14,750 nt of DNA, from NCBI GenBank assembly GCA_947372405.1, contig CANBTO010000061.1, forward strand, positions 1 to 14,750, given 5' to 3'. This DNA comes from Verrucomicrobiaceae bacterium (GTDB taxonomy: Bacteria > Verrucomicrobiota > Verrucomicrobiae > Verrucomicrobiales > Akkermansiaceae). The translations under genes were made by a program, and so were the position numbers. The notes under the pieces are model-generated. The model was not told the origin of the DNA and made no database searches. It saw nothing but the letters and a program-made list of their open reading frames with translations. Of this stretch, positions 1-11,900 are shown piece after piece (the stretch's first letter is position 1; each line of letters begins with the position of its first letter).

Positions 1-398
1 CGCCCGACTCGCCATCGGAAGACCTGAGCACCGGGATCGCCGGCAACGGTCCGGACATGGGCCTCACCCATGGCAACGGCAACGGGAAGATCGGCAACGG
101 CCCCCGCATCAGCGGCAGCAAGTTCGGCTGGTACGCCGCCAAGGTCCAGTCCTCCATCAAGGAAGCGCTCAGCCGCAACTCCTCCACCCGCAGCGCCACG
201 ATGAGTCTGCAGGTGCGCATCTGGCCGGACTCCAACGGCCGCATCGTCCGCGCCCAGCTCGTCGGCAGCTCGGGTGATCCCGCCGTGGACCAGGCCATCC
301 GCAACAACGTGCTAACAGGCTTGCAGCTCCCGCAGGCACCGCCTTCGGACATGCCCACGCCCATCGTCCTGCGCATCAACGCCCGCAAGTCCATCTGA
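1..398 (+). CDS. TonB/TolA-type energy transducer, C-terminal part (5' truncated by window)
   Basis: The reading frame is open from the first bases of the window (codons in phase with position 3) to the TGA at 396-398, so 131 codons of a longer protein are visible and the true start lies upstream. The ATG at 57 is probably internal, because the frame upstream of it encodes a similar low-complexity linker. A Gly/Asn-rich linker (around HGNGNGKIGNGP) is followed by a TonB_C-like fold: helix-forming YAAKVQSSIKEAL, strand VRIWPDSNGRIVRAQLVGSSG, helix DPAVDQAIRNNVL and final strand PIVLRINARK. Known TonB/TolA-type proteins span the inner membrane and periplasm and pass proton-motive force from ExbB/ExbD to outer-membrane proteins. 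The porin gene starts 31 bp downstream, which suggests one operon; ExbBD-type genes could lie upstream, outside the window. The family is fairly certain from the domain pattern; the partner is inferred. Confidence 0.82.
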   Translation, partial: PDSPSEDLSTGIAGNGPDMGLTHGNGNGKIGNGPRISGSKFGWYAAKVQSSIKEALSRNSSTRSATMSLQVRIWPDSNGRIVRAQLVGSSGDPAVDQAIRNNVLTGLQLPQAPPSDMPTPIVLRINARKSI

Positions 399-429
399 TT
401 TTTTCCCAAGCACGTTTCCCCACCGCACC

Positions 430-2259
430 ATGCAATTGTCCCGCCTCCATCCCGTTTCGTTCGCGCTCGCATCCGCCGCCCTGCTGGCCCCCGCCGCACC
501 CGCGCAGGACGCCGCTCCCGCCGCCAAAAAACCTCTAACGGAAACGCTCGACCCCACCGCGGACGCACCGCTCGCCACCGACCTGCCCGCGGAGAAAACC
601 CCGCCCGCCGCCGCGCCCACGTCGAACGTCACCATCAACCTCATCAACCGCCTCGTCCAGAAAGGCATCCTCGGCAAGGACGAGGCCGCCGAGATGATCA
701 AACAGGCCGAGGCGGACGCCGTCACCGCCGCCGCCAAGGCCGACGTCGCCGCGTTGCCGCCCGAGCCCTCGCCGCAGGATGAGGCACGGATTTCCTACAT
801 CCCGGAAGTCGTCAAAAACCAGATGCGCGACCAGATCCAGCAGGAACTCCTCGCCCAGGCCCGCAAGGAAAAATGGAGCGAGAAAGCCTCACCCGAGTGG
901 ACCTCCAAGTTCCGTCCCTTCGGTGACATCCGCGGCCGTTCCGAAAGCACCTTCTTCCCCTCCGGCAACGCCGCCGACGGCTCGTTCCCCAACTTCAACG
1001 CCATCAACTCCGGCGCACCTTACGACGCATCCGCCAGCAACACGCAGTGGGCACCCCAATACAACGTCGATCAGGACCGCTACCGCCCGCGCATCCGCGC
1101 CCGCCTCGGCACTGACATCATGCTTGGCGACGGCTTCAATGGCGGCATCCGCCTCGCCACCGGCGACAGCAGCACCCCCACCTCCACCAACCAGACCCTC
1201 GGCAGTTCCGGCGGCAACTTCTCGAAATACGCCGTCTGGCTCGATCGCGCCTTCGTCAGCTATGACGCCGGTCCCGGTGATGGCGACGGTCAGGAACTCA
1301 CCTTCCTGTTAGGTCGTTTCGACAATCCGTTCTTCACGGCCTCGGAGATCATGTGGGACGAGGATGTCGGTTTCGACGGCCTCGCCCTGCGCGGCAAGGT
1401 GAAGGTCGGCGACGCCGTCTCCACCTTCTTCAGCGCCGGTTATTTTCCCGTTTACAACACGGACTTCAACTTCTCCTCCAACCAGCCGTCCAAGTTCTCC
1501 AGCACCGACAAGTGGCTCACCGGCGCCCAGTTCGGCGTCGAGTGGAAGATCGCCTCCGATCTAACAGCCAAGTTCGGCGTCTCCTACTACGACTACTCCA
1601 ACATCACCGGCAAGCTCTCCTCGCCCTTCATCCCGCTCACCTCCACGGACGCCGGAGACACCGACTCCTACCGCCCGTCCTTCGCCCAGCGCGGCAATAC
1701 CTACATGGCGCTGCGCAACATCGACAACTCCACCTCCGCCAACGATTTCGGCAACAAATACCAATACCAGTATTACGGCCTCGCCTCGCAGTTCCGCGAT
1801 GTCACCATCACCGGCAGGCTCGACTACGACCACTTTGAATCCGTGCGCCTTTCGCTGATGGGCGAGGTGGTCAAGAACATCGCGTTCGACTCCTCGGACA
1901 TCGCCGGCAAAGCCGTCAACAACCTCGGAGGCTCTTCCACCTCCAAGCCCGGTGCCTTCGAAGGCGGAGACACCGCATGGAGCCTCGCCTTCCAGATCGG
2001 CAACCCGGTGCTCGAGAAGTTCGGCGACTGGCAGGCCGGAATCGGCTACCGCTACGTCGAGAGCGACGCCGTGGTGGACGCCTTCACCGACTCCGACTTC
2101 GGCGGCGGCGGCACCAACGTCCAGGGCTTCACCCTTGGTGGAAACTTCGCCCTCTCCAAGGCCGTGCGCTGTGGCCTTCGCTGGATGAGTTCCGACGAGA
2201 TCGCCGGCCCCACCCTCAGCTCCGACACCCTGTTGATCGACCTCAACGCCAAGTTCTAA
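430..2259 (+). CDS. Putative porin, outer-membrane beta-barrel with periplasmic helical N-terminus
   Basis: This 609-aa protein begins with a signal peptide (hydrophobic core about residues 9-22, likely cleavage after the APA at 23-25). An Ala/Pro-rich stretch follows to about residue 65, then a helical segment (about 66-100, starting NVTINLINRLVQKGIL) and a second charged helix (VVKNQMRDQIQQELLAQARKE, about 127-147). The motif PEWTSKFRPFGDIRGR opens the barrel. The rest alternates polar and aromatic residues as transmembrane beta-strands do, and the chain ends LLIDLNAKF with a C-terminal Phe, the usual outer-membrane barrel signal. The layout matches the family usually called 'putative porin' (Porin_5 type). 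The ATG at 430 is chosen because the signal peptide follows directly; no Shine-Dalgarno is seen (the upstream bases are C-rich). It lies between a TonB-type gene and an exported coiled-coil gene, so it may serve surface display or secretion of the giant adhesin rather than general diffusion. The barrel is well supported; the role is inferred. Confidence 0.85.
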   Translation: MQLSRLHPVSFALASAALLAPAAPAQDAAPAAKKPLTETLDPTADAPLATDLPAEKTPPAAAPTSNVTINLINRLVQKGILGKDEAAEMIKQAEADAVTAAAKADVAALPPEPSPQDEARISYIPEVVKNQMRDQIQQELLAQARKEKWSEKASPEWTSKFRPFGDIRGRSESTFFPSGNAADGSFPNFNAINSGAPYDASASNTQWAPQYNVDQDRYRPRIRARLGTDIMLGDGFNGGIRLATGDSSTPTSTNQTLGSSGGNFSKYAVWLDRAFVSYDAGPGDGDGQELTFLLGRFDNPFFTASEIMWDEDVGFDGLALRGKVKVGDAVSTFFSAGYFPVYNTDFNFSSNQPSKFSSTDKWLTGAQFGVEWKIASDLTAKFGVSYYDYSNITGKLSSPFIPLTSTDAGDTDSYRPSFAQRGNTYMALRNIDNSTSANDFGNKYQYQYYGLASQFRDVTITGRLDYDHFESVRLSLMGEVVKNIAFDSSDIAGKAVNNLGGSSTSKPGAFEGGDTAWSLAFQIGNPVLEKFGDWQAGIGYRYVESDAVVDAFTDSDFGGGGTNVQGFTLGGNFALSKAVRCGLRWMSSDEIAGPTLSSDTLLIDLNAKF

Positions 2260-2264
2260 CAAAC

Positions 2265-2915
2265 ATGAAATTCTTATCCCGCGCGATCCTGTTCTTCAGC
2301 TTGCTTTTACCCATCCGCGCCGCCGAAGGACCCGATCCGACCGCCAAGCTCCGCGAGCAACTCAAGGCCACCATGCTCCAACTCCGCAGCGCCCAGACCG
2401 AGAGCGCCAACATGCAGGCCGCACAGATGGCCGCCGAAGCAAAGGCGAAGGAGCTCGAAGCCAAGGTCGCCGAGCTTGAGAAACGCAACGCCTCGCTCGC
2501 CAAGCAGGCCAACGCCGACAAGGCCGCCGCCGAGGAATCCATCGCCAAACTCAACAACAAGCTCGCCGACCGTGACAAACGCGTCGTCGAGTTCCAGGAA
2601 GCCCTCGCGAAATGGAAGGACGGCTATCAGAAAGCCGCCGCCATCGCCCGCACCAAGGAGGACGAGCGCGCCAAACTCGCCGCGGAAAACACCGACCTGA
2701 AACACACCGTCGCCGACCGCGAGGCCAAGAACATCTCGCTCTTTCACACCGCCAACGAGATCCTCGACCGTTTCCAGAACTACGCGATCGGCAAGGCCAT
2801 CGCCGCCAAGGAGCCCTTCATCGGCACCAGCCGCGTGAAGGTCGAGAATCTTGTGCAGGGATATAAGGACAAGATCATCGATAACAGAATCTCGGCGGCT
2901 GCGGCGAAGCCATAG
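2265..2915 (+). CDS. Exported periplasmic coiled-coil protein
   Basis: This 216-aa protein starts at the ATG at 2265, 5 nt after the porin stop. The frame is open much further upstream, but that part lies inside the porin gene and is a shadow. Only the 2265 start gives a signal peptide (hydrophobic residues 7-17, probable cleavage after IRA at 17-19 or one residue later). Residues about 25-156 are rich in Ala, Glu, Lys and Gln with heptad-like spacing (LEAKVAELEKRNASLAKQ) and contain no Pro, which predicts a long coiled coil. Residues 158-208 form a different, probably conserved end (LFHTANEILDRF, then KEPFIGTSRVKVENLVQGY). There is no lipobox. From memory, similar small proteins, often mislabelled 'DNA repair protein', occur beside haemagglutinin-type giants and TonB genes; I cannot confirm this here. 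Tight coupling to the porin suggests the two work together in the periplasm. The exact function is unknown. Confidence 0.8.
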   Translation: MKFLSRAILFFSLLLPIRAAEGPDPTAKLREQLKATMLQLRSAQTESANMQAAQMAAEAKAKELEAKVAELEKRNASLAKQANADKAAAEESIAKLNNKLADRDKRVVEFQEALAKWKDGYQKAAAIARTKEDERAKLAAENTDLKHTVADREAKNISLFHTANEILDRFQNYAIGKAIAAKEPFIGTSRVKVENLVQGYKDKIIDNRISAAAAKP

Positions 2916-2941
2916 GTCATATAGGGCCTGTAGGACCTATA
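2912..2941. repeat. Inverted-repeat hairpin between the coiled-coil and adhesin genes
   Basis: The 41-bp spacer contains TATAGGGCC (2920-2928), a 4-nt loop TGTA (2929-2932) and GGACCTATA (2933-2941): a 9-position stem with one G-A mismatch. A second arm, ATAGGTC (2912-2918), overlaps the stop codon of the coiled-coil gene and is an exact reverse complement of GACCTAT (2934-2940), so two mutually exclusive hairpins can form. The element also reads as three degenerate copies of a roughly 10-nt unit based on ATAGGNCCTA. There is no T-run after it, so a simple intrinsic terminator is unlikely. It could be a processing or mRNA-stability element, or a copy of a dispersed repeat. Confidence 0.6.
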
Positions 2942-2956
2942 ACCATTTTCCCCACC

Positions 2957-5900
2957 ATGAAAGCCAAACGCTTCCTCTTCCGCGCTCCAGCCATCTTCGG
3001 CGCTTCCTTCTCCTATGGTGCGCCTGTTTTCATCGGCTTCACCGTAATCATCTCCGGCCTCGACGCCCATGCTGGTGACATCCTGCGTGGAGGCGCGGCC
3101 GCATCCGGCGGCGGTCCGCGCACCGGTACCAGCGCGTCCGTCGCGACGCCTGCCGCCACGGATGCGGCACGCGCCAACGCCCGCGACGTGCTCGCCCGCA
3201 CCAACCGAACGCTCGGCGCTGTGCAGGCCATGCAGAACGCCGCGCGCCAGGCCGCCATCAAGGGCGCGAACTCGATCGCCTCAAAACCTAACAACTCCGG
3301 CCTCAAACTCCCCGTCGTCCCCAATGGACTTGGCAAGGGCGGCCTTCAGGTATCCCCCACCGCCGCCACCGATCCCACCCAGTGGACCGGCGCAAACGCC
3401 CCGGTCCAGACCGTTTCCAAAGGCAAGACCACCGTCACCATCAAGCAGACCGAACAACAGGCCCTGCTCAACTGGGACACCTTCAACGTCGGCAAAAAAA
3501 CCACCCTTACCTTCGACCAATCCGCAGGCGGAGCCGACACCGGCAAATGGATCGCCTTCAACAAGATCAACGATCCAACTGGGAGTCCCACCCAGATCCT
3601 CGGCTCCATCAAAGCCGACGGACAGGTTTATATCATCAACCAGAATGGCATCATCTTCGGCGGCTCCAGCCAGGTGAACGCACGCGGCCTGACCGTCTCT
3701 TCGTTGCCGATCAACGACAATCTCGTCCAGCGCGGTCTACTCAACAACCCGGACGCGCAGTTCCTCTTCAGCGGACTCGATCTCGTCGCCGGAGCCCATG
3801 GAACGCCCGCCTTCACCCCGCAACGTCCATTCTCCCCGGATGGAAAATACGGGGATGTCATCGTGGAACAGGGCGCGATCCTTCAAAGCCCGACCGACTC
3901 AGCCCATGTCGGCGGTCGCATCACGTTGGTGGGGCCCAACGTGGACAACCAGGGAACCATCCTGACGCCGGACGGACAGACCATCCTCGCCTCAGGCTTG
4001 CAGGTGGGATTTTTCGCACATTCCAGCACGGACCCCAGTCTGCGTGGCCTTGATGTGTTTGTCGGTGGAGTCACCGATCCCACCGCGGGGCTTTATGCCG
4101 GTACCGTCACCCAGCAGGGGTTAATCGAGGCCCAGCGCGGTGCCATCACCATCGTCGGACGTCAAATCAATCAACTCGGCGTGATTGAAAGCTCGACTTC
4201 AGTCTCGCTGAACGGACGCGTCGATCTCATCGCGGGTTACAACGCGATCTCCAACACCGCATACGACCTGACCGGCAGCTCGGGCGGCGCGCCGTTTCTC
4301 TATCAAAGCTCCGGCACGGTGGAGATCGGTGATGGCTCCGTCATCCGCATCCTGCCCGAACTGGACAGCAAGGAAACCACCATCGGCACCGAACTCGCCC
4401 TTCGATCCCAAGTCAACATCTCCGGCAAAGCCATCCATCTAGGCAAGGATTCGGTGTTGCTCGCTCCAAACGCCTTGGTTGACTTGAGTGCCGGTGAATG
4501 GTTCCTTCAGCAAGGGAGCTCCCCTACCAGCACATTCATCCCATCCACAGGCCAGATCTATCTGGACGAAAACGCGCTGGTGGACGTTTCCGGTACCGCC
4601 GACGTGGCGGTTCCCGTCGGGCAGAACATCATCTCCGTGGATCTGCGTGGAGCCGAGCTGGCGGATTCTCCGCTCCAACGCGATGGCATCCTGCGCAACG
4701 CCACCGTGCAGGTGGACATTCGCGATCAGGGCATCTATCAGAATTCACTCTGGCTTGGCACTCCCCTCGCGAATCTATCAGGTTTCGCCAACCTGATCCA
4801 GAAATCCGTCGGTCAGCTGACTGTTGCGGGAGGCTCCGTCAATATGAGCGCCGGCGCCTCAGTGGTGATGCAGGCGGGTTCCAAGGTCGATGTTTCCGGA
4901 GGATCGATCCAATTCCAGGGCGGTGTGGTGAAGACCACCCAGTTGATCTCCGCAGGCCGACTCGTCGATATCAGCAAGGCGACGCCGGACGTGGTTTACA
5001 GCGGGATCTATGACGGCACGCACAAAAATGAGAACATCAAGTTCGGCGTTTCCGAGATCTATCACATGCCCCTGGCGCCGGACGGCAGCTACTATGAGCC
5101 CGGCAGCATCCAGGGCGGTGCCGGCGGCAAGCTGTCGATCTCCGCTCCGTCCATGGCTCTCGACGGCGGTCTCATGGGCCGGACGACCAACGGTGACGGT
5201 CAACGCTCGACGCCTGCCACGCCCGCCTCATTGAGTCTGTCGTTCCTCGCAAAGGACCGGACCTATCAGACCCTGCCGGACTTCTCGCCGACACCTCCCG
5301 AGCTGGTTATCGGATCCTTCGCGCCGCAATCACCGGCGGGGTCCTTCGCGCTGGATGCCGAGGGCAATCCACTGCCCCTTGCCGCGGAGCGGATCGCGCG
5401 CGTGCAGCTTTCACCTGACATCATGACGGGCCAGGGCTTCGGCATGCTCACGTTGAACAACCCGGACGGCGGCATCACCCTTCCTGCCGGTGTCACCCTG
5501 AATGCCCCGGCTGGCGGGGTGATCTCGATGAAAGCCTCCACCATCGATATTGAAGGTGCGATCACGGCTCCCGGCGGGAAAATCACCTTCCAGTGCCCGA
5601 ACATCAGCCTCAACACGCTGAACGCCCTGTCTAACAGCACGTCCGCCGCGAGCCTGCCAGATGCGGTCGATGGAGCCGGCGTGTTCACTCTTGGAAATTC
5701 CGCATCCGTCAGCACCGCGGGGCTGCTCGTCGATGATCGTCTCAACATGGCGAACACGGGCCGCCTGCCGCTTTTCCTTGACGGCGGATCCATCGCCATC
5801 AACGCGTTCTCGGCCGAGCTTTCCGCAGGCGGCAGCCTCGATGTTTCGGGCGGTGCCTCTGTGGACCCGCGTGGATCGGTGGCCTATGGCAAGGGCGGTT

Positions 5901-8900
5901 CGCTTGCGGTCACCACCGGCAGGGACCTCAATATCAGCGGCGTGCTCGGCGGCCACCTGTCGCTCGGTGCCAGCATGAAGGGTTTCTCGGGCATCTCCGC
6001 GGGAAGTTTATCCATCGGCGCGCCTGCGATACAGATCGGTGGTCATTCATCCAATCCCGGAGTGACCTTGCTTCAACAGGATTTCTTCAACCAGGGCGGC
6101 TTCGGCGCTTTTTCCCTAACAGGAACCGGTCTGGCCAGCGACAAGCCATCGGAGTTTGTCACGGGAATCAGGATCACTTCGGGTGCCGATATCCATCCGA
6201 TCGTCACGGGCTTGACCGCCGTCACCGGTGACGGTGCCTTCGCGCTGCGCGAAGTCACCCAGGTGGAGGGGATCCGCGCCGCAGGATCCGTCTCCTTCAG
6301 TGCGCTCAGCGGCACCGACCCGTATACCGGTGCCCTGCTCGGACGTGGCGACCTCGTCATGGAGCAGGGGGCCGTGATCCGCACCGACGCCAAAGGCAGT
6401 GTCAGCCTCAGCGGGGACACCGTGGCTCTATCAGGTTCCGTGATCACTCCGGGTGGCACCATCAACATTGCCGGCGCCGGTAATTTCCCGGGTGGTGATC
6501 CGAACCAGTATCTGCCAACCGTTCTGATAGGCGGCACCGCCTCGCTGTCCGCGGCCGGCGAAACCCTGCTTATCCAAAACCCGCTCGGCTTGAGGCAGGG
6601 CCAGGTATTGGCGGGTGGCTCGGTTGCAGTGGTGGGCAACATCGTCAGCGAGCGCGGTGCAGTGATCGATGTTTCAGGCACCAGCGGGATTCTGGATCTT
6701 CCGCCTTCCCGCTCGACTCTGGATCCGGAGCTTCTCAAGTCCCTCTCGGACCTGAAAACCGTACCGGTGACTGTCAGTTCCAACGGAGGACAAATCACGC
6801 TCACCGGCGCGAAAATGTTATATTCGGACGCCACCCTGATCGGGCGTGCCGGCGGCCCCTCCGCCATCGGCGGAACCGTGACGGTTTCATCCGGCCGCTT
6901 CGTGGAAGTCGGCGCCGCGTCCAACTCCGCCGAAGCGAATCTCGTGGTCAGGCAGGACGGTTTCCTGGTGCCTGCGGATTTTGTCTCGCACGGTCCCGGT
7001 GTCACCCTAACAGACGAGTCGGGCGCGGCGCTGCCGGGCATCGGCCATTTCAACGTCTCCACCTTCAAGTCGGGTGGTTTCGATTCGCTCGCGCTGAACG
7101 GCAATGTGAAGTTCGAGGGTGACGTGGCGATCCACGTCCCCGGAGCGCTGAGGGTTTCCTCCGGTGGCGCGATCTATGGCGATGGCAAAATCAACCTCAC
7201 TGCGGCTTATGTGAACTTGGGCCAGGCATTCACCGCACCGCGGTTGCCGACCGAGCAGTTCTTCCTTTTCACCCAGACCGATACTTCCGGAGTCGTTTCC
7301 GGCTATACGTTCAGTCCCACCCATGGAAATGCAAACCTCCAGGTCAACGCCGGTCTGATTGACATCGGAAACCTCTCGCTGCAGGGGATCGGATCGGCTG
7401 CATTCAACGCTGCCGATGGCGACATCCGTGGCAACGGCACCATCGACGCCGCGGGTTCACTCACCTTCAAGGCCGGCCAGATCTATCCGACCACCGCCGG
7501 CCGCTTCGACATCTTCGCCTATGATTTCGTCCGTGCGGGCGCGACCATCGGCGGGTCGATCTCCATTGAATCCGGATCAGACCGCCAGTTGCCGCTCTCG
7601 GCCGGCGGAACGCTGGGCGTTTACGCGTCCCGGATCTCCCAGGGCGGGACCTTGCGTGCTCCCCTTGGAACCATTCAACTCGGCTGGGATGGCACGGGAA
7701 CCGCACCGGCCGATCCCATCGCCGGCGATACATCTAGCAGCCCCGCGACTTCGTTGCTCACGCTCAAGAGCGGCGGACTGGTTTCCGTCTCTGCGGTCGA
7801 TCCTGTTACTGGAAAAGGTTCCATCATCCCTTATGGCATCAGTTTGGATGGTAACTCCTGGATCGATCCGGCCGGCAATGACATCACCGTCAACGGTCTC
7901 CCTGCCAAGACCGTAAACCTCGGGGCAACCGAACTGGTGACTGAGAAAGGTTCCACCGTGGATGTGAGCGGTGGTGGCGATCTCTATGCCTATCGCTGGG
8001 TGTCCGGCAATGGCGGAACAAAGGATGTTCTCGCATCATCGGGAGCATTCGCCGTCATTCCAGGATACTCCGCGGACTACGCGCCCTACGCCCCGTTCAA
8101 TCCGAATACCGCAGCGACCAACCTGGGTGGTCAGTCGGGTTATGTGAATTCGACACTCAAGGTCGGAGACAAGATCACCCTGGCCGCCGGCTCCGGTCTC
8201 GCGGCGGGTTCATACACACTCCTGCCCGCACGCTATGCATTGTTGCCGGGAGCCTTCCTCATCACTCCTCAATCCACCGCTCCCGCATCGCAAACCGTGA
8301 AGCGCGCCGACGGTTCGTGGATCGCCACCGGCTACCGCTCCAATGACCTCGATGCTTCCCGCTCCGGGGCCACCCTCATCGGGGTGTTCGAAGTGGCCTC
8401 ATCCAAAGTGGTGCGGCAACGCGCCGAGTATCAGGATTTTCTCGCGGACACGGTGATCCGGAATGCCGCCCTCAGCCGCGGCTTCACGGTTCCCCGACTG
8501 CCGGTGGATGCCGGCTACCTTTCGTTCTCATCATCGGCGGGGATGACACTCCATGGCAGCGTGACATCCATCACTCCGGAGTCCGGGCTCGGCAGCGTCA
8601 TCGACATCAACAGCTCCGCCAATATTCTAATCAATGATTCCGGCAAGAGCGACAACGGGGGGGATCTAGTCCTCTCAACCGATCTCCTCAACAGTTTCGG
8701 AGCCCAGAGCCTCCTCGTAGGCGGCATTCGCAGGTTCACCGAGGACGGCAGCGAGGTGACGATCAACACGTCGAATCTAACACTCGACCGTTCCGCCACC
8801 GCCCTGACCGGATCGGATGTGATCCTGGTCGCCAAAGACCAACTTCATCTCACCGCAGGCTCCGCGATCCACGCAACCGGCAGCGGTGACGGTCTGGACA

Positions 8901-11900
8901 ATCTCCTGATCGGAAATGCCGATGATGTCGGCAGCGGCGATGGCACCTTGGTCCGGGTAAGCGGCAGCGTGACCGCTCCGGTCATCCGCAAGGGCGTGAG
9001 TTCCTCCGAATCCCCCAACCTGATCGTGGGAAGCAGCGTGAGCCTGACGGGGCGCGGAATCGTCATGGATTCCACATTCGGCACCAGTATCGACTCAAGT
9101 GCCGTGGCTCGGGGAAATTCGGTGGCACTGAGTAGCGGCCGGATCTCGGTGGTTCTGGCAGATCCGGGAACCCTGCAGCCGAACCCTGGACTGGTCTTGT
9201 CCGGTGACGCCCTTGCGGTGCTCCAGAGCTCCGCGGAAAACCTCTCGCTTCTGAGCTATTCAAGTCTGGATTTCTACGGAACCGGCACCGTGGGTACGCG
9301 TCAGTTCGACGGGCTTTCGTTGCATGCGGCCTCCATCCGGGGCTTCAACACCAGCGGCGGCAACGTGAATATCGCCGCGAAAAACCTCCTCATCGACAAT
9401 CCCTCGGGCAACCCGGCGACGTCCCCGCTTGCTGGCGGCTCCCGGGGATCCCTCACGTTCGAGGCCGACGAGATCACGCTCGGCACCAACGATGTCCACA
9501 TCGAAGGGTTCTCCAAAACAAGCCTGGTCTCCGACGTGCGCGTGCTGGTGTCCGACACCGGAAGTTTCAGCACCGCGGGAAAAATGGACCTCGTGACACC
9601 TCTGGTCACCGGCGAAGGCAACTCCAAATACAGCATCAACGCGGATGATCTCATGCAGGTCCGCCGCACGGGGTCGGGTGCCGGCACCGGCACGGCTGGT
9701 GGACTCGGCTCCGATCTAACAATCAGTGGCGGAACCGTGAAGGTCAACACCGACATCGTCCTGCCAAGCGGCAGCCTGACCCTGCATGCCACGTCCGGCG
9801 ATCTGGTCGTCGGAAACCTCGCATCCACCCGTCTGGATCTCGGCGGCACGCAGTCCCGGTTTCTTGATCTCAGCCGTTACTCGGACGGCGGCACCGTCAA
9901 CCTTGCCGCCGACAAGGGCTCGGTCCGCATCGAAAAACTCTCGGATCTGTCGGTGAGCGCCTGTGCGGGAGGCGGTGACGCCGGCGCAATCGATGTGTAT
10001 TCCCCCAATGGTGATTTCTCGCTGCTGGGTTCGATCCACGGCTCCGCTGGAAGTTCCGGCCTGCAGGGCGGCTTCAGTCTGGATGCCTCCGGCGTTCCCG
10101 GTGGCAGCCTCGCGGGATTGGACGGGATTCTCAATGACGGAAGCTTCAGCCAGCTCCGGGATTACCGGATCAGGACAGGTGATGTGACGCTCGACGGCTC
10201 CGCGGTTTCACATATCTATCAGGTCGCTGCGGATGATGGTGATATCATTGTGTCAGGAACCATCAACGCCGCCGGAGCCACCGGCGGGACGATCGATCTC
10301 AAGGCCGGCGGCAGCCTGACGATGCTCCGCGGAGCCTCTCTCGACGCCTCAGGCCGGGATTTCGATGCCGCTGGCAAAGGAGGGGCCGTCATCCTCGAGG
10401 CCGGAAACCAACACGACGGAGTTGCCGTCCCCTCCGCGGTGCTGGATCTCCAGACCGGTTCCAGCATCAATCTTTCCGTCGCCGCGGCGGATGCGACCAG
10501 CGAATCAAAAGGCCGGTTCACCGGCACGCTCCACTTGCGAGCACCGCGCAACGAATCGAATTCAGACCTGCGCATCTCGGCGATTGGCGCGACCATCCAC
10601 GGTGCTTCCAGCATCCTTGTCGAGGGCGTGAAACTTTATGGCGTTACCGGCACCGGGACAATCGATTCAACCCTGCAAACCGGCATCCTCAACGATGCGA
10701 ACGCATTCCTCGGCGAGGCCGGCAGCGCCTCCGACGCTTACACGTCCATGCTGCGGCGCCTTACGGCCGGTCGTTCCGGTCTGGATCTGATCCTTGCTCC
10801 GGGTGTTGAGGTCTACAACCTCGATGGCAACATCACCCTTGGCTCCGAATTCTCCGACGAGAGCAGCGATTGGAATCTGGCGTCCTATCGCTTCGGCCCG
10901 AGAATGGCGCCCGGTGTGCTCACGCTGCGTGCCTCCCGGAATCTAACATTCTTCAACGCGCTCAGCGACGGATTCTCCGGCGGCGTTGGCTCCGGCCCGT
11001 TCGGCTCTCCCTCCACCAGCCTGTGGCAGGCGATCCTGATGGCGAACAATCCGGCCTTGCCGGCCAACGCCCAGTCCTGGTCCTTCCATCTCACCGCCGG
11101 TGCCGATCTTTCCGGCGCAAGCTACCGGGCGGTGACACCCCTCGCTTCGCTTGATGCGGGTGCCGGACTTTTCCAACTCGGCAAGGATGCCGGCGCGGCC
11201 ACGGCTGTCGACGGCACCTACGCGCTGACTTCCTCCGTCATCGCCGGCCATTTCCAGGTCATCCGCACCGGCTCCGGTGATATTGATATTCATGCCGGCC
11301 GCAGCCTCCAGTTGCTCAACCCCTTCGCCTCCATCTATACCGCGGGAACCGCGCTGGTCGATCCACAAACCGTCTCGTCCGCCAACGACTTCGTGATCCC
11401 GAATGTAAGCCTGGCGGTGCCACAAGGAAACCTCGGTCCTGCCCAACAGGCATATCTCGCCCAATACAGCATGGCGGGCGGCAACGTCTCCATCACCGCC
11501 GGTGACAACATCGAGCGCAAAACCCTCAACAATTCCGGTCTGATCGACGATTCGTCACGCCAGCTTCCTAACAACTGGCTCTATCGCAGAGGCCTGGTCG
11601 GTCCGGACGGGGAATTCGGCAAAGTGACCGTCGGGTCCGGCTTCCTCACCTACACGGACGAAGCGGCTTCAACCACCTGGTGGGTGGATTTCAGCAACTT
11701 CTTCCAAGGTGTGGGCGCCCTCGGCGGGGGCAATGTGAGCCTCTCCGCCGGACATGACGTCGCCAATGTGGACGCGGTGATCCCCACCAACGCCCGCGCC
11801 GCCCAAGGCACGCCTTCCGCCGCCGCATTCCTCGAACTGGGCGGCGGCAACCTGGTTGTTAGATCGGGCAACAACATCAGCGGTGGAGTCTATTATGTCG

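Noticed and set aside
779..1312. 177-codon open frame inside the porin gene, same strand
   Set aside because: It lies wholly inside the porin frame and its product is a Pro/Ser/Arg-rich string typical of an out-of-phase reading of GC-rich codons. It has no signal, domain or start context of its own.
1977..2264. Longer start for the coiled-coil protein
   Set aside because: The upstream extension overlaps the porin gene and is Arg-rich nonsense; starting at 2265 gives a proper signal peptide right after the porin stop.
6073..7104. 343-codon open frame on the minus strand inside the adhesin gene
   Set aside because: It is antisense to a convincing beta-helix coding stretch, its composition is Pro/Ser/Arg-rich, and it matches no family I know. 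Long antisense frames are expected in GC-rich genes.
4583..10346. Tandem repeat units based on DVSG in the adhesin
   Set aside because: The motif recurs at irregular distances and its flanks are not alike at DNA level. It reflects beta-helix turns rather than a tandem DNA repeat.
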